64,000 bases of DNA from Caballeronia glebae (GTDB lineage Bacteria; Pseudomonadota; Gammaproteobacteria; Burkholderiales; Burkholderiaceae), in NCBI RefSeq assembly GCF_001545035.1, contig NZ_FCOJ02000003.1:62001-126000 (forward strand). The letters run 5' to 3'. The notes beneath the pieces were generated by a model. The model was not told the origin of the DNA. It saw only the letters and a list, made by a program, of their open reading frames with translations, and did not search any database. Shown here piece by piece: positions 17,258 through 24,886 of this stretch. Position numbers and translations under genes: made by a program. How positions within the stretch are numbered: position 1 is the stretch's first letter; each line of letters starts with the position of its first letter.

Positions 17258-18838
17258 ATGCCCGCCAGATTGAAGGCCGTTCGCAAGACCGGACGCATGG
17301 TCGGCCGCCGGTTGATGCGACGCAACAGCACCGCCGGGATGCGCTTCGCCGAAGCGTTTTCGCGCTTTCCGGCGCTCGCCGGATTCATCGGCACGGCCAT
17401 CGCCATTTGCATGGCCGTGTTGTCGTTTGCGGCGCTGTGGCAAGGACGCGCGCAGGCGCTGCAAAACGCGCATCAGGCCGCGGCCAATCTCGTCGCCACC
17501 TTGAGCGCCGATATCGCGCACAACATCGAATCGAGTGACCTGTCGCTGCGTACCATTGTCAGCGGCGCGCAAAACCCTGCCGTGATGGCGCTTTCGCCCG
17601 ACCTGCGCAAGCTCGTTCTTTTCGATGGCGCCACCGGTATGAACTCGGTGGGCGGCGCGTTCGTGATGAATCGCGAGGGACGCATCGTCGTCGAGCGCGA
17701 TCCTTCCGAGCATGCCGATCTGCTCTTCAACGATCGCGATTACTTCAAGGTTCATGCCGAGCGTCCCGACGCCGGCCTCTATATTTCCGGGCCCTACGCG
17801 TCGCGATTGCGCGAGGGCGCGGCGTCGCTCGCAATGAGCCGGCGCATCGATGCACCGGATGGCTCGTTCGCGGGCGTCGCCGTGATAGCTTTGAACGTCT
17901 CCTATTTCAAGGACCTGCTTTCGCGCGTGAAGGTCGGCCGGTCGGGCTCGGTGTTCATCGTGCAGCAGGACGGCGTGATGATCGCGCGCAAGCCTGCGCT
18001 GCCTTCCGATGGCGAGGGCTATGTTGCCAAGTCACCGAGCTTCACCGCGATGCAGGATGCGCCCTCCGGTTCGTATATCTCACGGTCCGCGCTCGATGGC
18101 GTCCGGCGGCTCTATACCTTCCAGCACGTGCCGGGCACGCGGTTGATCGCGGCGGTCGCGCCCGCCGAGGATGAGGTGCTTGCGGCCTGGCGCGAACGCA
18201 GCCTCGTTATCGGCGGGTTGACGATGGCGTTCGGAGGCGGCTTTATCGTCATCTCATGGCTGCTCGCGATCTCGCTGCGCTCACGGGCGATCGCGCAAGA
18301 GAAGCTGCAACGGCTTGCAGGTACGGATTCGCTCACCGGGCTGTGCAATCGCCGCGCGCTGGACCGTCGGCTCGAAGACGAATGGCGTCGCGCCCGTCGT
18401 GCCGGTGATCCGCTGTCGGCACTGTTCATCGACGTAGATCACTTCAAACTCTATAACGACACTTACGGTCACGTGATGGGCGACGATGCGCTCGTCGCGG
18501 TGGCCGACTGCATACAGAATGCCGCGAAACGGCCCGGCGATATCGTCGCGCGCTACGGCGGCGAGGAATTCGTCGTGGTGCTGCCGGGCGCAGCGGCGAG
18601 CGGGGCGCTCACATTCGCGGAGCGTCTGCGCGCGAACGTGGAGGGACTCGCCATTCCCCACAGTGCGGCGCACAAGGGCGTGCTGACGATCAGCATCGGC
18701 ATTGCGACCGCCTCGCCACGCCATAGCGACGACGCGCTCAAGTTGCTCAACAACGCCGACGCCGCGCTCTATCTCGCCAAACGCACGGGACGCAATCGCG
18801 CGATCCACGAAGACAGCGTCGCGGGCAACGACGCCTGA
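17258..18838 (+). CDS. Membrane-bound diguanylate cyclase (dCache sensor plus GGDEF)
   Basis: The 526-residue protein has a membrane segment near residues 34-60, an extracytoplasmic double-Cache sensor (SSDLSLRTIVSGA, FNDRDYFKVHAERPDAGLYISGP, VIALNVSYFKDLLSRVKVGRSGSVFIV), a second membrane segment around 312-335 and a C-terminal GGDEF domain. The active-site loop is intact as GGEEF at 434-438, and a product-inhibition I-site RPGD lies exactly five residues before it. It should synthesise cyclic di-GMP in response to a periplasmic small molecule. No EAL domain is present. Confidence 0.93.
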   Translation: MPARLKAVRKTGRMVGRRLMRRNSTAGMRFAEAFSRFPALAGFIGTAIAICMAVLSFAALWQGRAQALQNAHQAAANLVATLSADIAHNIESSDLSLRTIVSGAQNPAVMALSPDLRKLVLFDGATGMNSVGGAFVMNREGRIVVERDPSEHADLLFNDRDYFKVHAERPDAGLYISGPYASRLREGAASLAMSRRIDAPDGSFAGVAVIALNVSYFKDLLSRVKVGRSGSVFIVQQDGVMIARKPALPSDGEGYVAKSPSFTAMQDAPSGSYISRSALDGVRRLYTFQHVPGTRLIAAVAPAEDEVLAAWRERSLVIGGLTMAFGGGFIVISWLLAISLRSRAIAQEKLQRLAGTDSLTGLCNRRALDRRLEDEWRRARRAGDPLSALFIDVDHFKLYNDTYGHVMGDDALVAVADCIQNAAKRPGDIVARYGGEEFVVVLPGAAASGALTFAERLRANVEGLAIPHSAAHKGVLTISIGIATASPRHSDDALKLLNNADAALYLAKRTGRNRAIHEDSVAGNDA

Positions 18839-18874
18839 CGCATCGCTCGCGAGGCCGGGCGTATCATGCATCGT

Positions 18875-18906
18875 GAATGCGATTCGGCGTTTTGCATATC
18901 GCATTC
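18875..18906. repeat. Intergenic inverted repeat with GTTTTGCAT core
   Basis: Nine-base arms GAATGCGAT and ATCGCATTC flank a 14-base centre containing GTTTTGCAT, in the gap between the cyclase and LysE genes. It shares the GAATGC and TTTTGCAT words with other spacers of this window. Confidence 0.55.
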
Positions 18907-18934
18907 AAATTAGATATTCGAAGGAGAAAATCCG

Positions 18935-19579
18935 ATGACCGCATCGACCGCCGTGCTCGCGATCTTGTTTTCACTACTGCTGGGCGCGATGATTCCGGGC
19001 CCGAGTTTCGTGATCGTGGCCCGCAATGCAATCGGCATATCGCGCGCCGATGGTGTCGCGACCGCGCTCGGCATGGGCGTGGGCGGCATCTTCTTCGGCG
19101 GCGTCGCGCTCGCGGGCCTGTACACCCTGCTCGTTGCCGTCGAGTGGCTCTACGTCGCGCTGAAAGTAGCAGGCGGCCTGTATCTGATTTATGTCGCGTC
19201 GAAGATCTGGCGGAGCGCCGCTCAGCCGATGCAGATGCCGGCACGAGACGATGCGCCCCGGTTCGGCGGACGCGCGCGCAAGTCTTTCTGGCTCGGCCTT
19301 TCGACGCAACTGAGCAATCCCAAAACCGCCATCTGGTACGCGAGCATCTTCGCGGCGCTGCTGCCGCAACACCCTCCGCTGTGGTGCTACTTTGTGTTGC
19401 CGCCGATGGTCTTCGCCGTCGAGACCGGCTGGTACACCATCGTCGCGCTGGGCTTCTCCAGCAGACGTCCGCGCGAGATGTATCTGCGGACCAGGAAGTA
19501 CACGGACCGGATCGCGGCGAGCGTCATTGCGATGCTCGGCCTGCGCCTCGTGCTCACGGCGGGTCGAACGGGTCTGTGA
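18935..19579 (+). CDS. LysE/RhtB-family amino acid exporter
   Basis: The 214-residue protein has about six hydrophobic segments and the family signature near the N-terminus, GAMIPGPSFVIVARNAI, plus the conserved GLSTQLSNPKTAIWYASIF in the middle. LysE-type translocators export amino acids or homoserine lactones across the inner membrane. The start is supported by AAGGAGA. The substrate cannot be assigned and neighbouring genes give no clue. Confidence 0.92.
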   Translation: MTASTAVLAILFSLLLGAMIPGPSFVIVARNAIGISRADGVATALGMGVGGIFFGGVALAGLYTLLVAVEWLYVALKVAGGLYLIYVASKIWRSAAQPMQMPARDDAPRFGGRARKSFWLGLSTQLSNPKTAIWYASIFAALLPQHPPLWCYFVLPPMVFAVETGWYTIVALGFSSRRPREMYLRTRKYTDRIAASVIAMLGLRLVLTAGRTGL

Positions 19580-19585
19580 TTTCGC

Positions 19586-19654
19586 ATGCAAAACGCATAA
19601 CGCAAAACACCATCGGACATTCTGGATGCAAAAGGCAAAAGGCAAAAGGCAAAA
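19586..19654. repeat. GCATGCAAAA motif followed by a 7-bp tandem repeat
   Basis: The 3 prime flank of the LysE gene carries GCATGCAAAACGCAT, CGCAAAAC, then four copies of the heptamer AAAAGGC in a row from about 19630. It joins a copy of the recurrent GCATGCAAAA word to a short slippage-prone tract. Confidence 0.6.
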
Positions 19655-19713
19655 GGCCGGGCGCGCCGCGAGGCACGTCCGGCCTTCCTACAAGCAGGCT
19701 CGAAGCGCGTGCA

Positions 19714-19908
19714 TTACAGCGGATGCAGTTTGCCGTCGAGATCCATCGTCCACTTCGAGCCGTCCTTGAACGTCAGCACGCCGCTCTGAGCGTCGATATG
19801 AGTTGGCCGGCCAGCCGGTTCGTTCTTGTCGCCTCCGACGATGCGGGACATCTCGGAAGTGGAAAGCTCCTGGGTATGTTGCAGGTCGTCGAGCTTCAGG
19901 TTCGGCAT
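19714..19908 (-). CDS. 64-residue peptide with bacteriocin-type double-glycine leader
   Basis: The ORF starts MPNLKLDDLQHTQELSTSEM and reaches SRIVGG, after which come DKNEPAGRPTHID and GVLTFKDGSKWTMDLDG. The segment ELSTSEMSRIVGG matches the leader consensus of peptides processed by C39-peptidase exporters (LSxxEMxxIxGG). AGGAGA lies seven bases before the ATG, and the composition is unlike random frame shadows. No peptidase-transporter, immunity gene or modification enzyme is adjacent, and the predicted 36-residue core has no cysteine. It may be a secreted signal or a bacteriocin-like peptide. Confidence 0.75.
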   Translation of the reverse strand: MPNLKLDDLQHTQELSTSEMSRIVGGDKNEPAGRPTHIDAQSGVLTFKDGSKWTMDLDGKLHPL

Positions 19909-20259
19909 GACGTTTCTCCTTGCGGTGCGTGAGCGAGAGGTTCATCTGATTCGAATCGAGCGTGTGTCGGCGCTCGTCTGGTCCTTTGCATTGGTTATGC
20001 CAATGCGTAGCGTCTGAGGCTTGGATGCCCGCAACGCCTTACGCCGCGTGCTTGCGGCCTGCCGACGCGCATTCCGTCGGCGCCCGCGCGTCAGACGTAA
20101 CCCAACACAACACGGGCGGCTCTGTTGGTCTCGCGATAACACACCTCAACCTTTCGTTTCCCCAACACAAACAATCGACTACATTCCTTGGCGCACGTCT
20201 TGCTTTTATCCGCGTTCAACATCCGGCGACTCGACCGGCACTTGCACAAGGAGGAGATG
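19909..20259. other. 351-base divergent regulatory spacer
   Basis: The region separates the 64-residue peptide gene from the sigma-54 activator and holds no gene. It contains a short hairpin, GCATTGG-ttatg-CCAATGC, at 19988-20006 and two direct copies of CCCAACACAA at 20101 and 20161, exactly 60 bases apart. These may be protein-binding sites, but no partner can be named. Confidence 0.5.
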
Positions 20260-22203
20260 ATGCAAGACGATATCCGCGAGATCGCGGCGACCCACGATGA
20301 ACGAGAGAGCGCCTGGCTGATCCCGGCGATTCGCAAGGCGCACGAACGGTCGGAGACGTTCGGCCTGAACGCATCGACGCGACCCGACTATGACGTGCTC
20401 ACCGAAGGCGAGTTGCTGCTCAAGCTCGAACAGAACCGCGTGCTGTGCGCGCACGCGACGCCGGTGATGGAGACGCTGCGCGAGCAGATCGTCAACACGC
20501 AGAGCATGATCGTGCTGACCGACGCGCAAGGACTGATTCTCCATTCCACGGGCGACGACGACTTCCTTGCACGCGCCGAAAAGGTCGCGCTCAGGGCCGG
20601 CGCGAACTGGGCCGAGGAACGGCAAGGGACCAATGCCATCGGTACGGCCATCGCGGAGTGCTCGCCGACGGTCGTCCATGGCGATCAACACTATCTCGCC
20701 GCCAATCGCTTTCTCACCTGTTCCAGTGTGCCGATTCTCGATCCATACGGCGATCTGATCGGCGTGCTCGACGTCACGGGCGATCATCGCAGTTACCATC
20801 GCCACACGATGGCGCTCGCGCGCATGTCCGTGCAGATGATCGAAAACCATCTGTTTTCAAGCACTTTTCAGGGAATGCTGCAGATCGCATTTCATAGCCG
20901 CCCCGAATTTCTCGGCACGCTAATGGAAGGCATCATGGCCTTCACTTGCGATGGACGCTTTCTCTCCGCCAATCGCAGCGCGCAGTTTCAGTTCGGCCTG
21001 CCGCTCTCGGCGCTGCGCGCGCATACGCTGTCATCGCTCTTCGGACTCACCAGCGCCCAACTGATCGATCGTTCGCATGCGAGCCGCGCGCCGCACATTC
21101 CGCTCGATCTCAACAACGGCGCCGTCGTGTGCGCACGCGTGCGCCTGAACCGCGCGCCCTTCGCCGAGGTGGCGTCCACGTCCATCGCGATGAAACCCGC
21201 GCCGCGGGCATCGTCAGCGATGAATGCATCGTCGAAACTCGCATCGCTCGACACAGGCGACCCGAGAGTGGCAGCGGTCATCGGCAAGGTGCGCAAGGTG
21301 ATCGGCAAGGACATACCGATACTCATCACCGGCGAAACGGGAACCGGCAAGGAACTGCTCGCGCAGGCCATTCATAGCGACTCGCCGCGCCGCGCGGGAC
21401 CGTTCGTCGCGGTGAACTGCGCATCGATTCCGGAGAACCTGATCGAATCGGAACTCTTCGGTTATGAGGAGGGCGCGTTCACGGGCGCAAGGCGCAAGGG
21501 CGCGGCCGGCAAGTTGCTGCAGGCCAACGGCGGCACGCTCTTTCTCGACGAAATCGGCGACATGCCCTACCCGCTGCAAGTTCGTTTGTTGCGCGTGCTG
21601 CAGGAGCGCGTCGTCGATCCGCTCGGCTCCAGCAAGTCGATCCCCGTCGATGTGGCCATCATCTGCGCGACGCACCGCAACTTGCGCGAGATGATCGAGC
21701 AGAACCGCTTCCGCGAGGACTTGTACTATCGCCTGAACGGGCTCGTCGTCAAGCTGCCGCCATTGCGCGAACGCACGGACCTCGCGGCCGTGATCACGAA
21801 AATGCTGCACGCCGTGAGCGCCGATGAAGCATGCGGCATGCGCCTGTCCATCGATGACGAAGTCATGGCGCTCTTCGAGCATTGCGCGTGGCCCGGCAAC
21901 TTCCGGCAATTGTGCAACCTGCTGCGCACCGCAGCCGCGATGGTGGACGACGACGGCTGCATCCGCCGGCAACATCTACCGGAAGACTTCTTCGATGAAC
22001 CTCGCGTCAACGCGCAAAGCACGTCTGAAACATGTGCTCCATCGGCGCTTGCTTCGGGACGCTTGCAGGAGGTCACGGCTTCCGTGATCGCAGCGACGCT
22101 CGCGCGACATCGTGGCAATGTTTCCGCCGCCGCGCGTGCGCTGGGGATTTCGCGCAACACGATCTATCGCAAGATGCCCGCTTGTTCAGCAATGGAGCAA
22201 TGA
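20260..22203 (+). CDS. Sigma-54-dependent activator of the AcoR type
   Basis: The 647-residue protein has an N-terminal GAF-like sensor (ERQGTNAIGTAIAE, DPYGDLIGVLDVTGDH), a central AAA+ ATPase with Walker A GETGTGKE, the sigma-54 contact loop GAFTGA at residues 405-410, Walker B GGTLFLDEIGDM, and a C-terminal Fis-type helix-turn-helix (RHRGNVSAAARALGISRNTI). All elements for activating sigma-54 polymerase are intact. AAGGAGGA favours ATG 20260 over the tandem ATG at 20257. It lies directly upstream of pqqA, and two -24/-12 promoters follow, so it very probably controls the PQQ alcohol-oxidation genes. Confidence 0.92.
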   Translation: MQDDIREIAATHDERESAWLIPAIRKAHERSETFGLNASTRPDYDVLTEGELLLKLEQNRVLCAHATPVMETLREQIVNTQSMIVLTDAQGLILHSTGDDDFLARAEKVALRAGANWAEERQGTNAIGTAIAECSPTVVHGDQHYLAANRFLTCSSVPILDPYGDLIGVLDVTGDHRSYHRHTMALARMSVQMIENHLFSSTFQGMLQIAFHSRPEFLGTLMEGIMAFTCDGRFLSANRSAQFQFGLPLSALRAHTLSSLFGLTSAQLIDRSHASRAPHIPLDLNNGAVVCARVRLNRAPFAEVASTSIAMKPAPRASSAMNASSKLASLDTGDPRVAAVIGKVRKVIGKDIPILITGETGTGKELLAQAIHSDSPRRAGPFVAVNCASIPENLIESELFGYEEGAFTGARRKGAAGKLLQANGGTLFLDEIGDMPYPLQVRLLRVLQERVVDPLGSSKSIPVDVAIICATHRNLREMIEQNRFREDLYYRLNGLVVKLPPLRERTDLAAVITKMLHAVSADEACGMRLSIDDEVMALFEHCAWPGNFRQLCNLLRTAAAMVDDDGCIRRQHLPEDFFDEPRVNAQSTSETCAPSALASGRLQEVTASVIAATLARHRGNVSAAARALGISRNTIYRKMPACSAMEQ

Positions 22204-22224
22204 ACTGTTCCATGAAGTGTTCCA
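22193..22224. promoter_or_regulatory. Candidate upstream activator sites (TGTTCCA repeats)
   Basis: TGGAGCA and TGTTCCA form an inverted pair with a six-base centre, overlapping the activator's stop codon, and a second TGTTCCA follows exactly 12 bases after the first. They sit 109-140 bases before the -24/-12 promoter of pqqA, a normal distance for an enhancer-binding protein. Confidence 0.5.
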
Positions 22225-22332
22225 CTTCGATACACCCTTGTTACGAAGAAGAACAGCTTCGACACGATGACCACGCGTCATCGAAATCGAAGTGAAAGGC
22301 AGAAAGCGTGCACATGCACTGTCTTTTATCGA

Positions 22333-22348
22333 AGGCACGGACTTTGCA
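22333..22348 (+). promoter_or_regulatory. Sigma-54 (-24/-12) promoter of pqqA
   Basis: The sequence AGGCACGGACTTTGCA matches TGGCACRNNNNTTGCW at every defined position but the first. The invariant GG and GC are separated by exactly ten bases. Transcription would start near 22360, leaving about 50 bases before the pqqA ATG. Confidence 0.8.
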
Positions 22349-22410
22349 TTTCGACGCCCGATTGCGAAACGGTTCGCGATCCAACTCGAACATCACCCAA
22401 GGAGATGAAC

Positions 22411-22485
22411 ATGCAATGGACGACGCCCGCCTTCACCGATCTGCGCTTCGGCTTCGAGATCACGATGTATATCGCCACACGCTAA
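22411..22485 (+). CDS. pqqA: PqqA, precursor peptide of pyrroloquinoline quinone
   Basis: The 24-residue peptide MQWTTPAFTDLRFGFEITMY ends IATR. It aligns along its whole length with known PqqA, including the substrate glutamate E16 and tyrosine Y20 that are cross-linked and become the PQQ skeleton. A GGAGATG ribosome site precedes the ATG. It lies behind a sigma-54 promoter and ahead of a hairpin and pqqD. The usual following genes pqqB and pqqC are missing here. Confidence 0.95.
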   Translation: MQWTTPAFTDLRFGFEITMYIATR

Positions 22486-22502
22486 TGCTTCGATGACGGC
22501 AA

Positions 22503-22542
22503 GCCCGGGTCGCATCGAACCCGGGCCTGCACCCTTCTCTTT
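22503..22542 (+). terminator. Hairpin between pqqA and pqqD (attenuator-like)
   Basis: Perfect eight-base arms GCCCGGGT and ACCCGGGC enclose an eight-base loop, followed by a weakly T-rich stretch (CCCTTCTCTTT). It starts 18 bases after pqqA. Partial termination here would make the short precursor transcript more abundant than pqqD. Confidence 0.6.
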
Positions 22543-22551
22543 GCCTCCCAC

Positions 22552-22833
22552 ATGAACTCTTCGACCGCGCATGCGGGCGCATTCGCGCGTCCGCGACTGC
22601 GTGCGCCATTGAAGCTGCATTGGCATGCGGACATGCGCACGTGCGAGATCGTGCATCCGCGCGGCAGCGTCGAACTGAACCGCAGCGCGGGCGAGATACT
22701 CGCGCGCTGCGACGGCACGCGCGAACTCGACGACATCATCGGCGAACTGGAAACGCGCTTCGGCATCGCGGGTCTCGCGACAGATGTGTATCGCTTCATC
22801 GATGCAGCACGTCGTCTCGGCTGGCTCGACTGA
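22552..22833 (+). CDS. pqqD: PqqD, peptide chaperone for PQQ synthesis
   Basis: The 93-residue protein has the PqqD fold pattern: RLRAPLKLHWHADMRTCEIVHPRGSVELNRSAGEILARCDG followed in sequence by a helical half with ELDDIIGELETRFG and VYRFIDAARRLGWLD. PqqD binds PqqA and presents it to the radical-SAM enzyme PqqE. The ribosome site is weak, so translation may depend on readthrough from pqqA. pqqE, pqqB and pqqC are not in this window, so this pair must work with a set encoded elsewhere or be a spare copy. Confidence 0.9.
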   Translation: MNSSTAHAGAFARPRLRAPLKLHWHADMRTCEIVHPRGSVELNRSAGEILARCDGTRELDDIIGELETRFGIAGLATDVYRFIDAARRLGWLD

Positions 22834-22980
22834 ATTCGCGCTGTCACATCGGGCAACACGTCAAACGTCCCACTGCTCCACGATGCAACACCTCTGCAAT
22901 AACGCGTAGCGACGCTCGCATCGAGCGCTTCGTGTCCGATAGCCGCATACAGCAAGGCATTCGCGCGCATCGATGGTCAA

Positions 22981-22996
22981 TGGCACATGACTTGCC
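22981..22996 (+). promoter_or_regulatory. Sigma-54 (-24/-12) promoter of the PQQ dehydrogenase gene
   Basis: TGGCACATGACTTGCC matches the -24/-12 consensus at every position except the final W. GG and GC are ten bases apart. It lies 78 bases upstream of the dehydrogenase ATG, predicting a 5 prime leader of about 65 bases and expression by the activator encoded 0.8 kb upstream. Confidence 0.8.
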
Positions 22997-23073
22997 TTGA
23001 CGATGTCGCAACCGTTTCGCATCGCTATCGAGTTTCAATAAGACGTTGCATCGACAATACTCAGGAGACAACG

Positions 23074-24813
23074 ATGAAGATTCGCTTCAGTCCGGCCATG
23101 CGCATCGCGGCCCTTGCAGCAGGCGCCGTTGCTGCATTCAGCGTAGCGCAGCATCATGCCATCGCGGCACAGGGCACACCGGCGCAGTATCCGGACGTCA
23201 GCTATGAACGTCTCGCGAGCGCGCAAGACGATCCCGGCTGGCTCACGTACTACCGCACGTATAACGGTCATGGGCATTCGCCGCTCAAGCAGATCGATAC
23301 GAGCAACGTGAAGAACCTGAAGCAGGCATGGAGCTATAAGTTTCCCAAGGATTTGCAGCAAGGCTTCGAGGCCACGCCCATTGTCAACGGCCGCTTTCTC
23401 TTCGTGACGACGCCCAAGGACAACGTCTACGCCTTCGATGCGGCAACGGGCAAACAGCTCTGGAAATACGAGCCGAATCTCGATGCGAGATCGTTCAAGA
23501 CCGCATGTTGCGACGTGGTCAATCGCGGCGTCGCGCTATACGGCAAGAATGTCTATGTCGCGATGCTGAGCGGCGAAGTGGCCGCGCTCGATGCGCAAAC
23601 GGGCGCACTCGTGTGGAAGAAGGCGATGTTCGATCCGGGCGTGGGCTACTCGTTCTCGCTTGCTCCGCTCGCGCTCGATGGCGCACTCGTCGTCGGCAGC
23701 TCGGGCGGCGAGTATGGCGCGCGCGGCTTTATCGCGGCACTCGATCCCAACGATGGCAAGGTGCTGTGGAAACGCTATACGGTGCCCGGCGCGAAGGAAC
23801 CCGGCGGCAACACATGGCCCGACGGCATGCAGGAACACGGCGGCGCGCCCGCATGGCTCACGGGCACCTATGACGCGGCGAGCAAGACGCTCTATTGGGG
23901 CGTCGGCAATCCGGGACCGTGGCTCGCCGATCTTCGTCCCGGCGACAACCTCTATTCCGACTCGCTGCTCGCACTCGATCCGAAGACGGGCGATCTCAAG
24001 TGGCACTATCAATACACGACGCATGACACGTGGGACTACGACGGCGTCAACACGCCCGTGCTCGCTAACATCAAGTATCAGGGCAAGGACTACGACGCGA
24101 TCATTCACGCGGACCGTAATGGCTTTTTCCATGCTATCGACCGCAGCAACGGCAAGCTGATCTATGCGCGCCCCTTCGTCACCGCGACATCGGTAACGGG
24201 CTATTCGGACGACGGTAAGCCGATTCAGGATGCGGCCAAGTATCCGAAGACGGGCACGACCATCGAAACGTGTCCGAGCTTCCTGGGCGGCAAGAACTGG
24301 TGGTCCGTGTCATACGATCCGCAGACGCATCTCGCGATCGTGCCGGCTCTGCATGCGTGCATGTCCCTGTCCGGCAAGTCGGTGAATTACATGGAAGGTC
24401 TGCCTTATCTCGGCGAAGGCTTCGAAATCAAGCCGGAACCGAACAGCAAGGGCTATGGCGAATTGCAGGCCATCGATGTCGATACGGGCAAGAAGGTCTG
24501 GAGCCACTGGACCAAGTTGCCCTGGAACGGTGGTGTCGCGACGACGGCGGGCGGCCTCGCATTCAGCGGCTCGCTCGACGGTCATCTCTACGCGTTCGAC
24601 GAAAAGACCGGCAAGGTCTTGTGGCAAAGCCCCAAGCTCGCAAGCGGCATCATCGCTCAGCCTTCGGTGTATGAGATCGATGGCAAGGAATATGTCGCCA
24701 TTCTCGCGGGCTACGGTGGCGCCAACCCGATCTGGGGCGGACCGATGGCGAAGGCCGCGGACAAGGTGCCGCGCGGCGGCACGCTCTACGTGTTCGCGCT
24801 CAATCGCACCTGA
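23074..24813 (+). CDS. PQQ-dependent methanol/ethanol-type alcohol dehydrogenase, lanthanide-signature
   Basis: The 579-residue periplasmic quinoprotein has a signal peptide (RIAALAAGAVAAFSVAQHHAIAA), beta-propeller tryptophan-docking repeats (DAATGKQLWKYEP, DPNDGKVLWKRY, DEKTGKVLWQSP), the vicinal disulfide Cys145-Cys146 that sits on PQQ, and the catalytic segment THDTWDYDGVN. Asp321 is the catalytic base and Asp323 two residues on is the extra acid that marks lanthanide-using XoxF/PedH-type enzymes. It oxidises small alcohols and passes electrons to a cytochrome c, presumably the next product. A strong AGGAGA precedes the ATG. Confidence 0.93.
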   Translation: MKIRFSPAMRIAALAAGAVAAFSVAQHHAIAAQGTPAQYPDVSYERLASAQDDPGWLTYYRTYNGHGHSPLKQIDTSNVKNLKQAWSYKFPKDLQQGFEATPIVNGRFLFVTTPKDNVYAFDAATGKQLWKYEPNLDARSFKTACCDVVNRGVALYGKNVYVAMLSGEVAALDAQTGALVWKKAMFDPGVGYSFSLAPLALDGALVVGSSGGEYGARGFIAALDPNDGKVLWKRYTVPGAKEPGGNTWPDGMQEHGGAPAWLTGTYDAASKTLYWGVGNPGPWLADLRPGDNLYSDSLLALDPKTGDLKWHYQYTTHDTWDYDGVNTPVLANIKYQGKDYDAIIHADRNGFFHAIDRSNGKLIYARPFVTATSVTGYSDDGKPIQDAAKYPKTGTTIETCPSFLGGKNWWSVSYDPQTHLAIVPALHACMSLSGKSVNYMEGLPYLGEGFEIKPEPNSKGYGELQAIDVDTGKKVWSHWTKLPWNGGVATTAGGLAFSGSLDGHLYAFDEKTGKVLWQSPKLASGIIAQPSVYEIDGKEYVAILAGYGGANPIWGGPMAKAADKVPRGGTLYVFALNRT

Positions 24814-24830
24814 CCCATCCCGATCGATCC

Positions 24831-24856
24831 GCGGGCGCGCATCGTCGCGCGCTCGC
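24831..24856 (+). other. Intercistronic stem-loop
   Basis: GCGGGCGCGC pairs with GCGCGCTCGC (one G-T pair) around a six-base loop between the dehydrogenase stop and the cytochrome fusion start. It lacks a T run, so it may stabilise or process the mRNA rather than terminate it. Confidence 0.5.
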
Positions 24857-24886
24857 GGTGTCACCGACATCACCGGACGCTTCGAC

